Made by a program: the position numbers and the translations under genes
The notes under the pieces: model-generated
What the model saw: the letters and a program-made list of their open reading frames with translations, nothing else
Databases searched by the model: none
Told to the model about the DNA's origin: nothing
Assembly (NCBI GenBank): GCA_902572735.1
Contig: CACGGX010000013.1
Coordinates: forward strand, 1 to 37,386
Reading direction: 5' to 3'
DNA length: 37,386 nucleotides
DNA from: an uncultured Alphaproteobacteria bacterium
GTDB lineage: Bacteria > Pseudomonadota > Alphaproteobacteria > HIMB59 > GCA-002718135
Shown here: one piece after another, positions 7,794 to 20,274 of the stretch
Layout: each line of letters starts with the position of its first letter
Numbering within the stretch: position 1 is the first letter of the stretch

Positions 7794-8860
7794 CATCTAA
7801 TTCAATAGGAAAAATCTTTAATTTTACTACATGGGGAGAAAGTCATGGCAAAGCTATTGGTTGTGTTGTCGATGGAGTGCCATCAAACATAAATTTAACT
7901 GAAAAAGATATTCAACCCTATTTAGATAAAAGAAAACCTGGTCAGTCAAAATTTACAACTCAAAGAAAAGAAGAGGATAAAGTTGAAATACTATCTGGAA
8001 CTTTTGAGGGAAAAACAACAGGTCATCCTATTTCTCTAATTATCTACAATCAAGATCAGAGATCAAAAGATTATGGTGATATCAAAAGTAAATTTAGACC
8101 AGGTCATGCTGATTATACATATTGGAAAAAATATGGCATAAGAGATTATAGGGGTGGTGGTAGATCTAGTGCTAGAGAAACTGCAATGAGAGTAGCAGCA
8201 GGGGCAATAGCAAGAAAAATCATAAAAAATAAAATTAAAAATCAAGTTGTAATAACAGGTGCATTAATTCAAATAGGTAATCATAAAATTAATTATGATA
8301 ATTGGAATAATAATTTTATTCCAGAAAATAATTTTTGGAGTCCTGATAAAGAAATTATTAAAATATGGGAAAACGAAATACAAACTGCAAGAAAATCTGG
8401 TTCCTCTTTAGGTGCCATAATTGAAATTAGAGTAAAAGGTTTACCCGCTGGATTAGGAGAGCCTATTTATGAAAAGATAGACTCCGATATAGCTAAGGCA
8501 TTGATGTCTATTAATGCTGTTAAGGGTGTAGAAATGGGAAATGGATTTAGCAGTATTTATGAAACTGGAATTTCTAATGTTGATGAAATGAGAATTAAAA
8601 ATAAAAAACCTATATTTCTTTCAAATAATAATGGCGGAGTTCTTGGGGGTATTACAACGGGCCAAGAACTAATTACGAGGTTTGTAGTTAAACCGACAAG
8701 TTCAATTTTATCGACAAAAAAAACAATTAATACAAAATTAAAAGAAACAACAATATCGACTAAAGGTCGTCATGATCCATGTGTTGGTATAAGAGCTGTT
8801 CCTGTTGGTGAAGCAATGGTTGCCACAACTATAGCTGATCATTGTTTAAGATTTCTTTAA
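7790..8860 (+). CDS. aroC: Chorismate synthase
   Basis: AroC converts 5-enolpyruvylshikimate-3-phosphate to chorismate, using reduced FMN, as the last step of the shikimate pathway. The 356-residue protein shows the N-terminal signature [20 protein letters not shown], the middle [20 protein letters not shown] block and the C-terminal [17 protein letters not shown], all in family order and at normal length. The start overlaps fabI as ATGA, so the two are co-translated. The end overlaps convergent tlyA by 15 bases. Confidence 0.95.
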   Translation: MTSNSIGKIFNFTTWGESHGKAIGCVVDGVPSNINLTEKDIQPYLDKRKPGQSKFTTQRKEEDKVEILSGTFEGKTTGHPISLIIYNQDQRSKDYGDIKSKFRPGHADYTYWKKYGIRDYRGGGRSSARETAMRVAAGAIARKIIKNKIKNQVVITGALIQIGNHKINYDNWNNNFIPENNFWSPDKEIIKIWENEIQTARKSGSSLGAIIEIRVKGLPAGLGEPIYEKIDSDIAKALMSINAVKGVEMGNGFSSIYETGISNVDEMRIKNKKPIFLSNNNGGVLGGITTGQELITRFVVKPTSSILSTKKTINTKLKETTISTKGRHDPCVGIRAVPVGEAMVATTIADHCLRFL

Positions 8861-9595
8861 AATACTATAAATCAAAAATTCTTTATTTCCTTTTGGTCCT
8901 GTTATTGGACTTTCGATTAAACCTATAACTTCAGTCTTAATTGTTTTTTTAAACCAATTCGATATATCATTACATACTTGTTGATGAATCAATGGATCTT
9001 TCACAATACCTTTTTTCAAATTTATTTTATTAGTTTCAAATTGTGGCTTAATTAGTGAAATAATCTCAGCTTTACTTGATAAAAGCTTTAAGCTAGGTTC
9101 TATAACCTTTGTTAGACTAATGAAACTAACATCACAGACTACCAAATTAATTTTTTCATGAATTATTGAGTTATCTAAATATTTAGCATTAAAATTTTCT
9201 ATACTAATAATTTTTTTTTCTTTTTTTAATTTTTCATGAAGTTGATTTGTACCAACATCAATAGAATATATTTTTTTAGCGTTTTTTTTTAAAAGAACTT
9301 CTGTGAAGCCGCCAGTTGATGAACCGATATCTAGACAAATTTTATTTTCAATATCAATCTTAAAATGATCAATCGCTTTGAGTAATTTGAATGCACCTCT
9401 TGATACCCATGGTGGATGTAGTTGTTTAATTTTTATTTTTGAGTTTTCATTAAAACTGTTACCACTTTTGGTAATAATTTTATCGTTTACATAAACTTGA
9501 CCGGCCATAATCATAGATTGGGCCTTTGATTTAGTATCAGCTAAGTTTCTATCCATTAAAAGCTGATCAAGTCTTATTTTTAGATTTTTACTCAA
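8846..9595 (-). CDS. tlyA: TlyA-family RNA methyltransferase (S4 + FtsJ-like domains)
   Basis: A 249-residue protein with an N-terminal S4 RNA-binding domain (about 7-66: [19 protein letters not shown]...) and a Rossmann methyltransferase domain with the SAM motif [16 protein letters not shown] near residue 92. TlyA enzymes 2'-O-methylate cytidines in 16S and 23S rRNA and were once annotated as haemolysins. The alphaproteobacterial copy lies next to xseB, as here (8 bases apart). Which rRNA site is modified cannot be read from sequence. Confidence 0.9.
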   Translation of the reverse strand: MSKNLKIRLDQLLMDRNLADTKSKAQSMIMAGQVYVNDKIITKSGNSFNENSKIKIKQLHPPWVSRGAFKLLKAIDHFKIDIENKICLDIGSSTGGFTEVLLKKNAKKIYSIDVGTNQLHEKLKKEKKIISIENFNAKYLDNSIIHEKINLVVCDVSFISLTKVIEPSLKLLSSKAEIISLIKPQFETNKINLKKGIVKDPLIHQQVCNDISNWFKKTIKTEVIGLIESPITGPKGNKEFLIYSILKKS

Positions 9596-9603
9596 TTTGA
9601 AAA

Positions 9604-9822
9604 TTACTTAAAATCTTCTTTTGCAACCTTATTGTTTTCTTGCTTAATTTTCTTAATTTGGCTTTCAATACTTTTTAATTTTTCCTCACATGCTTTTTTT
9701 AAATTCATTCCTTCTTCGTAAAGTTTTACAGATTCTTCTAAATCAACTTCACCATTTTCTAATTTCTCTACAATAGACTCAAGTTTTTTTAAATTATTTT
9801 CAAAATTATTATCTTTATTCAT
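9604..9822 (-). CDS. xseB: Exodeoxyribonuclease VII small subunit
   Basis: A 72-residue helical protein with the XseB pattern: FENNLKKLESIVEKLENGEVDLEESVKLYEEG starting at residue 7, followed by a Lys/Glu-rich tail. XseB binds the long helix of XseA to form the single-strand exonuclease VII; the large subunit is not in this window. It overlaps the upstream membrane-protein gene by 8 bases and is followed closely by tlyA. Confidence 0.9.
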   Translation of the reverse strand: MNKDNNFENNLKKLESIVEKLENGEVDLEESVKLYEEGMNLKKACEEKLKSIESQIKKIKQENNKVAKEDFK

Positions 9823-10108
9823 TAGATGTATCTATTTTTGTAATATTTGATGCTTCTATATCATATATTAAAGCATAAACTTTATCATTACTTTTTATTG
9901 TAAACAAAAACCGATTATTATCAATCATATCTATATCTGTAATTTTGTGCCCTTTTTCTAAATTTAAATTATATTCAATTAAATTTGTTTCTAAATTACT
10001 TTGTTTTTTTGTTGTTTTTATATACAAACCATAAACTAGAGCTAAAAAACAAATAACAATTAATATACCTAAAAATATTACAATAAATTTAAGGATTTTT
10101 TGAGACAT
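9815..10108 (-). CDS. Unknown single-pass membrane protein
   Basis: A 97-residue protein with one strong N-terminal helix (about 7-29, KFIVIFLGILIVICFLALVYGLY) and a small polar domain with a beta-rich look (ITDIDMIDNNRFLFTIKSNDKVYALIYD). Topology suggests a periplasmic domain on an N-terminal anchor. I cannot name it. Small one-helix proteins beside rluD occur in other alphaproteobacteria (possibly the DUF6476 type), but this needs a profile search. Its start codon shares two bases with the start codon of rluD on the other strand. It overlaps xseB, so these genes are co-transcribed. Confidence 0.75.
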   Translation of the reverse strand: MSQKILKFIVIFLGILIVICFLALVYGLYIKTTKKQSNLETNLIEYNLNLEKGHKITDIDMIDNNRFLFTIKSNDKVYALIYDIEASNITKIDTSNE

Positions 10109-11078
10109 GAACGATTTCTATAATCTTAAATTAACTATAAATAAACAATTAAGTTCACAAAGATTAGATAAAGTGCTCGTTTCAAAATTGGAAGGATATT
10201 CAAGAACACAAATTAAAACTTTAATATTAAATGGCAATGTATGTCTTGATGAAAAGGAAATAAAAGATCCATCTTACATAACTAAAGAAAATGAAAATTA
10301 CTTTATAAATATTATCTTGAAGCAAGAAACAAAACATTCAGCTGAAAATATAGACTTAAACATTATTTTTGAAGATGAAGATTTAATTGTTATAAATAAA
10401 CCTCCAAATTTAGTAATGCATCCAGCTCCTGGAAATGAAAGCGGCACTCTTGTGAATGCTCTTATACATTACACTAATAATCAACTAAGTAATTTAGATG
10501 ATAATTCTAGACCAGGAATAGTCCATCGTTTAGATAAGGATACAAGTGGAATTCTTGTTGTTGCGAAAAATAATAATGCTCATATTAATTTAGCTGAACA
10601 ATTCAAAGAACATACAATATCTCGTAGATATAAAGCAATAGTTTGGGGAACTCCTGATAATCAATCAATTGAAGGGTACATAGAGAGAAATAGAAAAAAT
10701 AGAAAAAAAATGAGTTTAAATAATAAGGGTTTTGGAAAATATTCTAAAACCGATATTAAATTAGAAAAAACTTTTGGTATTGCTAGTTTAATTGACTGTC
10801 ATTTACATACTGGAAGAACGCATCAAATTAGACTTCATTTAACTTCTAAAAATTCTCCAATCATTGGTGATAAGATTTATGGAAAAAGTAAAATTAATCA
10901 ATTTGGAAAAGATAAAAATACATTTAATAAATTCATGATTTTAAAAAATTTTGAAAGACAAGCATTGCATGCTTATCATCTTGGTTTTGATCATCCTACA
11001 TCAAAAAAAAGGATGGATTTTGATATTGAAATTCCTGAAGATTTTAAGAATTTAATTGAATTATTGCTTAAATATTAA
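10107..11078 (+). CDS. rluD: RluA/RluD-family 23S rRNA pseudouridine synthase
   Basis: A 323-residue pseudouridine synthase: S4 domain at about 16-70 (QRLDKVLVSKLEGYSRTQI), then the catalytic domain with HRLDKDTSGILVVAKN starting at H140, so D143 is the nucleophile. Later blocks SRRYKAIVWG and TGRTHQIRLHL match the RluA family. RluD modifies helix 69 of 23S rRNA in E. coli. Length and position just before rpoH, as in many alphaproteobacteria, favour RluD over RluA or RluC. Confidence 0.88.
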   Translation: MNDFYNLKLTINKQLSSQRLDKVLVSKLEGYSRTQIKTLILNGNVCLDEKEIKDPSYITKENENYFINIILKQETKHSAENIDLNIIFEDEDLIVINKPPNLVMHPAPGNESGTLVNALIHYTNNQLSNLDDNSRPGIVHRLDKDTSGILVVAKNNNAHINLAEQFKEHTISRRYKAIVWGTPDNQSIEGYIERNRKNRKKMSLNNKGFGKYSKTDIKLEKTFGIASLIDCHLHTGRTHQIRLHLTSKNSPIIGDKIYGKSKINQFGKDKNTFNKFMILKNFERQALHAYHLGFDHPTSKKRMDFDIEIPEDFKNLIELLLKY

Positions 11079-11108
11079 ATTATATTTTATTTATGATATA
11101 GGCGTATT

Positions 11109-14336
<3,228 letters not shown>

Positions 14337-14344
<8 letters not shown>

Positions 14345-15692
14345 GATAGGGCCTTACTAATCTTTTTATTTCTAAAGATTTCTTTTTAACTTCGGTAATT
14401 TCTTGCCCTTCAACTAGTATTCTTACTAATGGTTCAGTTCCAGATAACCTAACAAGAGATCTTATTTTTTTATTATTATACAGTTTATCATTTTTTAACT
14501 TACCAAGAATTTTTAACAGTTTGGAATTCTTTTTTTTATACCTTAAGTTAATTTTATCTTGAGGAAAATCATTATACAAATCAAAAAGTTTACTTGCCTT
14601 ATTTTTATTTGATATCAAAATTTCAGTAATTTTTAGAGCTGCTAAAATTCCATCTCCAGTATTAGAGTGTTCTGACAAGATTATATGTCCTGATTGTTCG
14701 CCACCAATCATAGATTTGGATTTTTTCATTTGATTTATAACGTTTATATCTCCAACATCTGTTCGTTTAATATTTAATTTTAATTTATTTGTAAGATAAT
14801 TTTCTAATCCCATGTTAGACATAACTGTTATAATAACATCATGTTGATTAGATATTTTCTTAGGTTTTACATAACTTTTACATAGCAATCCTATAATCTT
14901 ATCACCATCAACTTCTTTTCCTTCTTCATCTACAACTATTAACCTATCTCCATCACCATCAAATGCAAATCCAATATCTGCCTTTTCTTTTATAACATTT
15001 TGTGAAAGTGATTTAACGTCAACTGCGCCACAATTTTTATTAATATTCAAACCATCGGGATTATTATTTATGGCTATTATATTATGACCTAATTCCCAGA
15101 ATAAATTTGGGGCTATATTGTATGTGGCTCCATTCGCACAATCTAAAACAATTTTTAATTTTTTCTTGGATGAAGTTTTATTTAAAGTACTCTTTAAAAA
15201 TTCTGAGTACCTGCCTGAAGCATCTTCTAGTCTTTTTGCATTTCCAGATACAAATGTGTTGTTTGTTACTTTAGAATATTTTTTATTATTTAAAACTATA
15301 TTTTCAACCTTTTGCTCTATTGATGAACTTAATTTTGTTCCAGTACTGTCAAAAAATTTAAGTCCGTTATATTCATATGTATTATGAGAAGCTGTAATCA
15401 TTACACCAATATCAGCTCTTAAAGTTTTAATCATTAATGGTACAGCAGGTGTTGGAAGTGGACCAACTAAAATTACATCCATGCCCATAGAAATAAATCC
15501 AGCTGTAACAAGAGGCTCGTATAAATAACCAGATAATCTTGTATCTTTACAAATTACAACCCTACTGTTTTTAGAATTTTTCTTTTTGAGAAGAAATGCT
15601 ACTGTCTTTGATATTTTTAGACAGGTTTCTGCAGAAAGCGGCTCTTCATTAACTAAGCACCGTATACCATCGGTACCAAATATTTTAGACAT
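14337..15692 (-). CDS. glmM: Phosphoglucosamine mutase
   Basis: GlmM interconverts glucosamine-6- and glucosamine-1-phosphate for peptidoglycan and LPS precursors. In its 451 residues are the N-terminal FGTDGIRCLVN, the phosphoserine loop MITASHNTYEYNG with S102 as catalytic serine, the Mg-binding FDGDGDRLI near residue 242, the GGEQSGHI sugar loop and the C-terminal VRLSGTEPLVR phosphate-binding segment. The catalytic loop has Thr-Tyr in place of the common ProxxP/Asp form. It follows ftsH by 44 bases, as in many proteobacteria. Confidence 0.94.
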
Positions 15693-15736
15693 TTGTGTCT
15701 TTTATTCAAAAATATAAATAAAGTGAAGTAATTAAA

Positions 15737-17638
15737 TTAGTTTGCCGGTGCCGCAGCGGATCCGCCTGTTTTTGGAACAGATGTGGCTGGTTTTTTTGGT
15801 GTGTTTATATCATTATCAAAATCATCTCGGGTTGGCTTTATACCTTTGATTAAATCTTTAATTTCATCACCTGATAATGTTTCATACTCTAAAAGCCCCT
15901 TAGCAACTATATGCAATTCTTCAATATTATCTTGAAGAATTTTTCTACAATTATTTTCAGCCTCTTCTGCAAGAGATCTAACTTCTTCGTCAATTAATTT
16001 TGCTGTGGAGTCAGATAAATTTTTTGATTGCGCAACAGAATGCCCAAGGAAAACTTCCTCACTATCACTGTTATATCTAAGGCGGCCTAATTTTTCACTC
16101 ATACCCCATTCAGTAATCATTTTTTTTGATAGATTTGTCACCATTTGTATATCGCTGGCCGCACCATTTGTAATTTTATCTTTACCAAAAATCATTTCTT
16201 CAGCAATTCTGCCCCCAGTAGCTATTAATAAATGGGCTTTCATTTGATCTTTTCGCATAGACAGCTGATCTTTTTCTGGGAGTCTCATAACCATACCTAA
16301 GGCTCTGCCTCTCGGAATTATAGTTGCTTTATGGATTGGGTCAGAGGCTGGTGAGTGAAGTGTTGCTACTGCATGACCAGCTTCATGATAAGCTGTAAGT
16401 TTTTTTTCATCTTCTGACATGACCATAGATCGTTTTTCAGCACCCATCATCACTTTATCTTTGGCACTTTCAAAATCCTCAAGTGTAACCATTCTTTTAT
16501 TTTTTCTAGCAGCTAGTAATGCTGCTTCATTAACTAGATTTGCTAAATCAGCTCCAGAAAAACCTGGGGTTCCCCTAGCAATAATTTTTGAGTCAAATTT
16601 TGGCGAAACTTTAATTTTTTTAATATGAACTTTAAGTATTTTGTCTCTTCCCATTACATCAGGATTATTAACTGTTATTTGACGGTCAAATCTTCCTGGT
16701 CTAAGCAAAGCTGGATCAAGAACATCAGGCCTATTTGTTGCAGCAATAATAATTACACCTGCATTAGCTTCAAACCCATCCATTTCCACAAGAAGTTGAT
16801 TTAGAGTTTGTTCTCTTTCATCATTCCCACCACCAAGACCGGCGCCACGGTGCCTTCCAACAGCGTCAATTTCATCAATAAAAACTATACAAGGTGCGTT
16901 TTTTTTACCTTGGTCAAACATGTCTCTAACTCTACTTGCTCCAACCCCTACAAACATTTCAACAAAATCTGATCCTGAAATAGAAAAGAAAGGAACATTT
17001 GCTTCACCTGCAATTGCTCTTGCAAGTAAAGTTTTTCCAGTACCTGGAGGACCTACTAGAAGTGCACCTCTTGGAATTTTACCACCTAATCTGGAAAACT
17101 TTGAAGGATCTTTTAAAAATTCAACAACTTCTTCTAATTCTTGTTTAGCCTCATCAATACCTGCTACATCGTCAAATGTAACTTTACCAACTGCTTCATT
17201 TAATAATTTAGCTTTAGATTTACCAAAACCCATTGCTTTTCCACCACCGCCTTGCATCTGGCGCATAAAGAAAATCCAAACTCCAATTAATAGAAGCATT
17301 GGAAACCACGACAGCAATACACTCAAAAGTGGATGCATTGATCTTTCGGAAGGCTCAGCAGTAATTTTCACACCACTTTCATTTAATTTGTCTACCAAAT
17401 TAGGATAATTAGGAACATATGTGCTAAATGATCGTCCATCGTTTAGAAATCCTGTAACATTGCTTCCATTAATATTAACTTCTGAAACACTTCCACTTTC
17501 TGTTGCTGCAATGAAGTCAGAAAAGGATATTTTTGAAGTATTTCTATTATTAGAAGTTCCTTGGAAAAGATTGAAAAGCACAATTAAGAGCAATCCAATT
17601 ATTATCCATAATACAACGTTTTTACTGATGTTTTTCAT
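15737..17638 (-). CDS. ftsH: ATP-dependent membrane zinc protease FtsH
   Basis: FtsH degrades misfolded membrane proteins and short-lived regulators, RpoH among them in E. coli. Its 633 residues show two membrane helices (about 9-25 and 105-125), a periplasmic domain between them, Walker A GPPGTGKT (196-203), Walker [10 protein letters not shown] (251-259), the second-region-of-homology segment [18 protein letters not shown], and the zinc site HEAGH (418-422). The tail is a Pro/Ala/Gly-rich flexible end. rpoH in the same window makes a classical regulator-protease pair. Confidence 0.96.
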   Translation of the reverse strand: MKNISKNVVLWIIIGLLLIVLFNLFQGTSNNRNTSKISFSDFIAATESGSVSEVNINGSNVTGFLNDGRSFSTYVPNYPNLVDKLNESGVKITAEPSERSMHPLLSVLLSWFPMLLLIGVWIFFMRQMQGGGGKAMGFGKSKAKLLNEAVGKVTFDDVAGIDEAKQELEEVVEFLKDPSKFSRLGGKIPRGALLVGPPGTGKTLLARAIAGEANVPFFSISGSDFVEMFVGVGASRVRDMFDQGKKNAPCIVFIDEIDAVGRHRGAGLGGGNDEREQTLNQLLVEMDGFEANAGVIIIAATNRPDVLDPALLRPGRFDRQITVNNPDVMGRDKILKVHIKKIKVSPKFDSKIIARGTPGFSGADLANLVNEAALLAARKNKRMVTLEDFESAKDKVMMGAEKRSMVMSEDEKKLTAYHEAGHAVATLHSPASDPIHKATIIPRGRALGMVMRLPEKDQLSMRKDQMKAHLLIATGGRIAEEMIFGKDKITNGAASDIQMVTNLSKKMITEWGMSEKLGRLRYNSDSEEVFLGHSVAQSKNLSDSTAKLIDEEVRSLAEEAENNCRKILQDNIEELHIVAKGLLEYETLSGDEIKDLIKGIKPTRDDFDNDINTPKKPATSVPKTGGSAAAPAN

Positions 17639-17659
17639 CTACTTATTACATAGGAATTT

Positions 17660-17688
17660 ATTATAAAAACACAATAGTTTTGTAGAAA
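17660..17688 (-). promoter_or_regulatory. Candidate promoter upstream of ftsH
   Basis: On the minus strand a perfect TATAAT lies at 17665-17660, with a weak TTTCTA -35 at 17688-17683 after a 17-base spacer. The predicted start would leave a leader of about 15 bases before the ftsH ATG at 17638. I saw no TTGAAA/CCCCAT heat-shock element here. Confidence 0.4.
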
Positions 17689-17698
17689 ATTAAACAAA

Positions 17699-18661
17699 TT
17701 ATCTTGAAAATGTAAGAAAATCATCATTTTTTTTAACAATCATACCCCTGATGTTAAAATATTTAAAATTCAATTTCTTTATTTCATTAATTAAGATTCT
17801 AATTTTTTTCGATCGTGGAGCATTAGATTGATAAAATAAATACTGATATATTCTTCGTATAATATTTTCAGCAGTAATTTCATTTAAATGTTTCATATTG
17901 TCAAGGTCAACAATAATTTTTTTACTATCTATCTTAACAATATTTTTGAGAAGTATTTCAAATATCATTTGAATGAAATATGGTGAATAAAAAAGTATAC
18001 GCTCAAAATCTTTATTTATTTCTTTAATTGTTTTTTGGTCAGATTTTTTAAGAAAATTTCTTATTGTAGGACGAGTGTAATCTAAATTAAAATTTGATGG
18101 ATCATTAATATATTCTATTTCATTTTTCTTATTGTAGTCTAATAACATTTCTTTGGAGAAATTTAAAAGTGGCCTTATGATATTGACTCTGTTGTAAAAT
18201 GACAGTTCAGACATTGATTTTAAACCATAAAAATCACTACCAGCAATTTTTCTATTCAAAAAAGTTTCTAAATTATCGTCTTTGTGATGAGCAATAAATA
18301 AATGCAAAATATTATTTTTTATACAAAAATCTGTAAGTAAATTATAACGATTATTCCTAGCCTCATTCATACTTTTCTTACTCACTTTATCTTTGTTTAC
18401 AGTTAGAATTTGAGATTTAATGTTGTTTTTACCCAAGTAGGAAGAAATAAATTTAGCTTCATCTTTGGAATTTTTTCTAATTCGATGATCTACAATTAAA
18501 GCCATCAATTTCCCTTCTTTGTATTTTATAAAAGCATTTGCTAGGAATAATAAGGACATACTATCTGGACCGCCAGAAACTGCCACAGCGACAGAAGGTT
18601 TTTTTTCAAAAGTATATTTTTTTTCTATGTTTTTAATAAATTCTTTATTTGTGAGCTTCAT
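17699..18661 (-). CDS. tilS: tRNA(Ile)-lysidine synthetase
   Basis: TilS changes cytidine 34 of the tRNA-Ile CAU anticodon to lysidine, so that it reads AUA, a codon that is common in AT-rich genomes. The PP-loop ATPase motif VAVSGGPDS is at 26-34; LIVDHRIRKNSKDEA, AHHKDDNLETFLNR and RPLLNFSKEMLLDY follow in family order. At 320 residues it is the short form, without most of the C-terminal domain of the E. coli enzyme. It starts in a 4-base overlap with the cpoB stop. Confidence 0.9.
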   Translation of the reverse strand: MKLTNKEFIKNIEKKYTFEKKPSVAVAVSGGPDSMSLLFLANAFIKYKEGKLMALIVDHRIRKNSKDEAKFISSYLGKNNIKSQILTVNKDKVSKKSMNEARNNRYNLLTDFCIKNNILHLFIAHHKDDNLETFLNRKIAGSDFYGLKSMSELSFYNRVNIIRPLLNFSKEMLLDYNKKNEIEYINDPSNFNLDYTRPTIRNFLKKSDQKTIKEINKDFERILFYSPYFIQMIFEILLKNIVKIDSKKIIVDLDNMKHLNEITAENIIRRIYQYLFYQSNAPRSKKIRILINEIKKLNFKYFNIRGMIVKKNDDFLTFSR

Positions 18662-19575
18662 TCATTATTTTCTAAACAATTATACTCAACAATTTGTTTT
18701 TTAGTTTGAGGAATTATTTTATTTTTTGGAAAATCAATAATTAATTTTTCCATAGTTTTACAAGCCTCAACAGTTTTTTCCACTTGGTATAAAGACTGAG
18801 AAAGTTTGAAAAGCATTTCTGCAGCTTTAATACTATCTGGAAATTTTTGAAAACCTTCTGCAAATATAAGTGCCGCTTCTCTATAATTTTTTTCTAGAAT
18901 ATATAATTCTCCGAGCCAATAATGTGCTGAACCTGATAGTTGATTATCAGGATTGTCTGAAATAAACTGTTCGAATGAAGTTTTGGCATCCTGCCATTTT
19001 TTATCTCTAATATTATCAAATGCTTCTTGGAATTGATCTTCAGGTGATAAGACCTCTTCTTTTTCATTAGAATTTACTTCCTGATCTTCAGATATAACTT
19101 CTTCATTTGTATCATTTGTGTTTTTTGAAATATTTAATGTTCCAAGTGTATTTTCAGTTTCAGTGTCACTTAAAGTTTTACTTTTAACTTCAGAAGTATC
19201 TTGTGAAGCTTCATCGGTATCTACTTCAACATTATTTAAAGGAACTGATTGGAAATTATTAATGACTAATTCTAAATTTTCTAATTTATTAAAGATATCG
19301 TCTAATTGAAAATATAATTCTTCTAAATTAGAAGTTAAATTTTTTATATCATTTTCAATATCATATATTCGCAAATCGATAGCAGAAAGATTTTTAACGA
19401 AATCATTATTTGTTCCATTTGATTGATTTGGAGAATTTGAAAATACTTCTTTGGAAAGATCTGAAACTTCTCTTTGCAATCTTTCTAATTGTTGGGAGAT
19501 TGTTAGATCACTTTCATTAGAAAAAGCATAACTTGAGAAAAATAAAATTAAAACTGTAATTATGTATTTAAACAT
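18658..19575 (-). CDS. cpoB: Tol-Pal system coordinator CpoB (YbgF)
   Basis: A 305-residue periplasmic protein: signal peptide (about 1-19, ending SYAFSNE), a coiled-coil segment (about 25-110, starting LTISQQLERLQREVSDLSK) that trimerises in E. coli, an acidic Thr/Glu/Asp-rich linker (about 115-185), and three TPR-like repeats from DQFQEAFDNIRDKKWQDAKT to the end. CpoB links outer-membrane constriction by Tol-Pal to peptidoglycan synthesis at division. It follows pal after a gap that holds a strong hairpin. Confidence 0.9.
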   Translation of the reverse strand: MFKYIITVLILFFSSYAFSNESDLTISQQLERLQREVSDLSKEVFSNSPNQSNGTNNDFVKNLSAIDLRIYDIENDIKNLTSNLEELYFQLDDIFNKLENLELVINNFQSVPLNNVEVDTDEASQDTSEVKSKTLSDTETENTLGTLNISKNTNDTNEEVISEDQEVNSNEKEEVLSPEDQFQEAFDNIRDKKWQDAKTSFEQFISDNPDNQLSGSAHYWLGELYILEKNYREAALIFAEGFQKFPDSIKAAEMLFKLSQSLYQVEKTVEACKTMEKLIIDFPKNKIIPQTKKQIVEYNCLENNE

Positions 19576-19609
19576 TAACGGTTTTTAATTTCTAAATGAG
19601 ATAAAAATG

Positions 19610-19633
19610 TGGCGCTATATTTCTATAGCGCCA
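19610..19633 (-). terminator. Perfect hairpin with GAAA loop after pal (terminator or attenuator)
   Basis: Arms TGGCGCTATA (19610-19619) and TATAGCGCCA (19624-19633) are perfect inverted repeats of 10 bp with a 4-base loop. Read on the minus strand, the RNA follows the pal stop codon, the loop is GAAA (a GNRA tetraloop) and CATTTTTATC comes next. This looks like an intrinsic terminator with a short U-run, or an mRNA-protecting stem between pal and cpoB. GC pairs at the stem base stand out in this DNA. Confidence 0.7.
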
Positions 19634-19652
19634 AAGTATTAAGGAATAATAA

Positions 19653-20174
19653 TTAATTAACTATAGTTACTGATCTTCTGTTTTGAGCCCATGCTCCATC
19701 ATTTGATCCGACAACAGCAGGTCTTTCTTTACCATAACTAATAGTTGAAACTCTGTCAGGATTTATTCCTAATCCTATGAGATAATTTTTTACAGCCTGA
19801 GCTCTTTTTTCACCAAGAGCTAAGTTGTACTCCCTTGTTCCTCTTTCGTCACAATGCCCTTCGATTGTTATAGTAACATCGCTATTCTGTTTTAGCCAGG
19901 CAACCTGATCTTGCAGTAACTCTAGAGCGTCAGAGTCTAAATCCGAACTGTCATATCCAAAGAATACTCTGTCACCAACATTAACAATTAAGTCTTCCTG
20001 AGATCCTGAAACTATTCCACTTCCGGTAGTTTCAGTAATAGTGCCTTCTGAAGAGACATCACTTCCAGAACTACTGGACCCTGATCCAGAAGAGTCGGCT
20101 GAATCTTTTGGTGTCGTTGCACAAGCGGCAACAAATAAAACCATAAATATAGAGATAAAAAACTTGTAAAACAT
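19653..20174 (-). CDS. pal: Peptidoglycan-associated lipoprotein Pal
   Basis: Pal anchors the outer membrane to peptidoglycan and binds TolB. The 173-residue protein has a lipoprotein signal with lipobox VAAC (C18 is the lipidated cysteine), a Ser/Gly-rich tether (about 22-60), and an OmpA-like domain. In that domain VFFGYDSSDLD, TIEGHCDERGTREYNLALGEKRA and the final NRRSVTI hold the Asp and Arg that bind diaminopimelate. Translation is supported by a strong AAGGGAG site (20189-20183), 8 bases before the ATG, among the best in the window, which suggests high expression. Confidence 0.95.
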   Translation of the reverse strand: MFYKFFISIFMVLFVAACATTPKDSADSSGSGSSSSGSDVSSEGTITETTGSGIVSGSQEDLIVNVGDRVFFGYDSSDLDSDALELLQDQVAWLKQNSDVTITIEGHCDERGTREYNLALGEKRAQAVKNYLIGLGINPDRVSTISYGKERPAVVGSNDGAWAQNRRSVTIVN

Positions 20175-20212
20175 AAATAATGCTCCCTTAATACTTTGAG
20201 TAGATATACTAA

Positions 20213-20243
20213 ATTATATGGAGTTCCTTAACATTTTTTTCAA
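20213..20243 (-). promoter_or_regulatory. Candidate pal promoter with sigma-32-like elements
   Basis: On the minus strand TTGAAA (20243-20238) is followed after 14 bases by CTCCATAT (20223-20216), close to the E. coli heat-shock pattern TTGAAA-N13/14-CCCCATnT. The same stretch ends in a perfect TATAAT (20218-20213), which would give a sigma-70 promoter with a long 19-base spacer. The leader to the pal ATG would be about 32 bases. Which sigma factor uses it is unknown. Confidence 0.55.
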
Positions 20244-20274
20244 AATTTCGTATATTTTTTTGTATTATATTGAA

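Noticed and set aside
16920-17408. 162-codon open frame on the plus strand inside ftsH
   Set aside because: It is a mirror of the highly conserved FtsH AAA+ region, with Pro/Ser/Thr-rich composition typical of antisense frames; no start context or family match.
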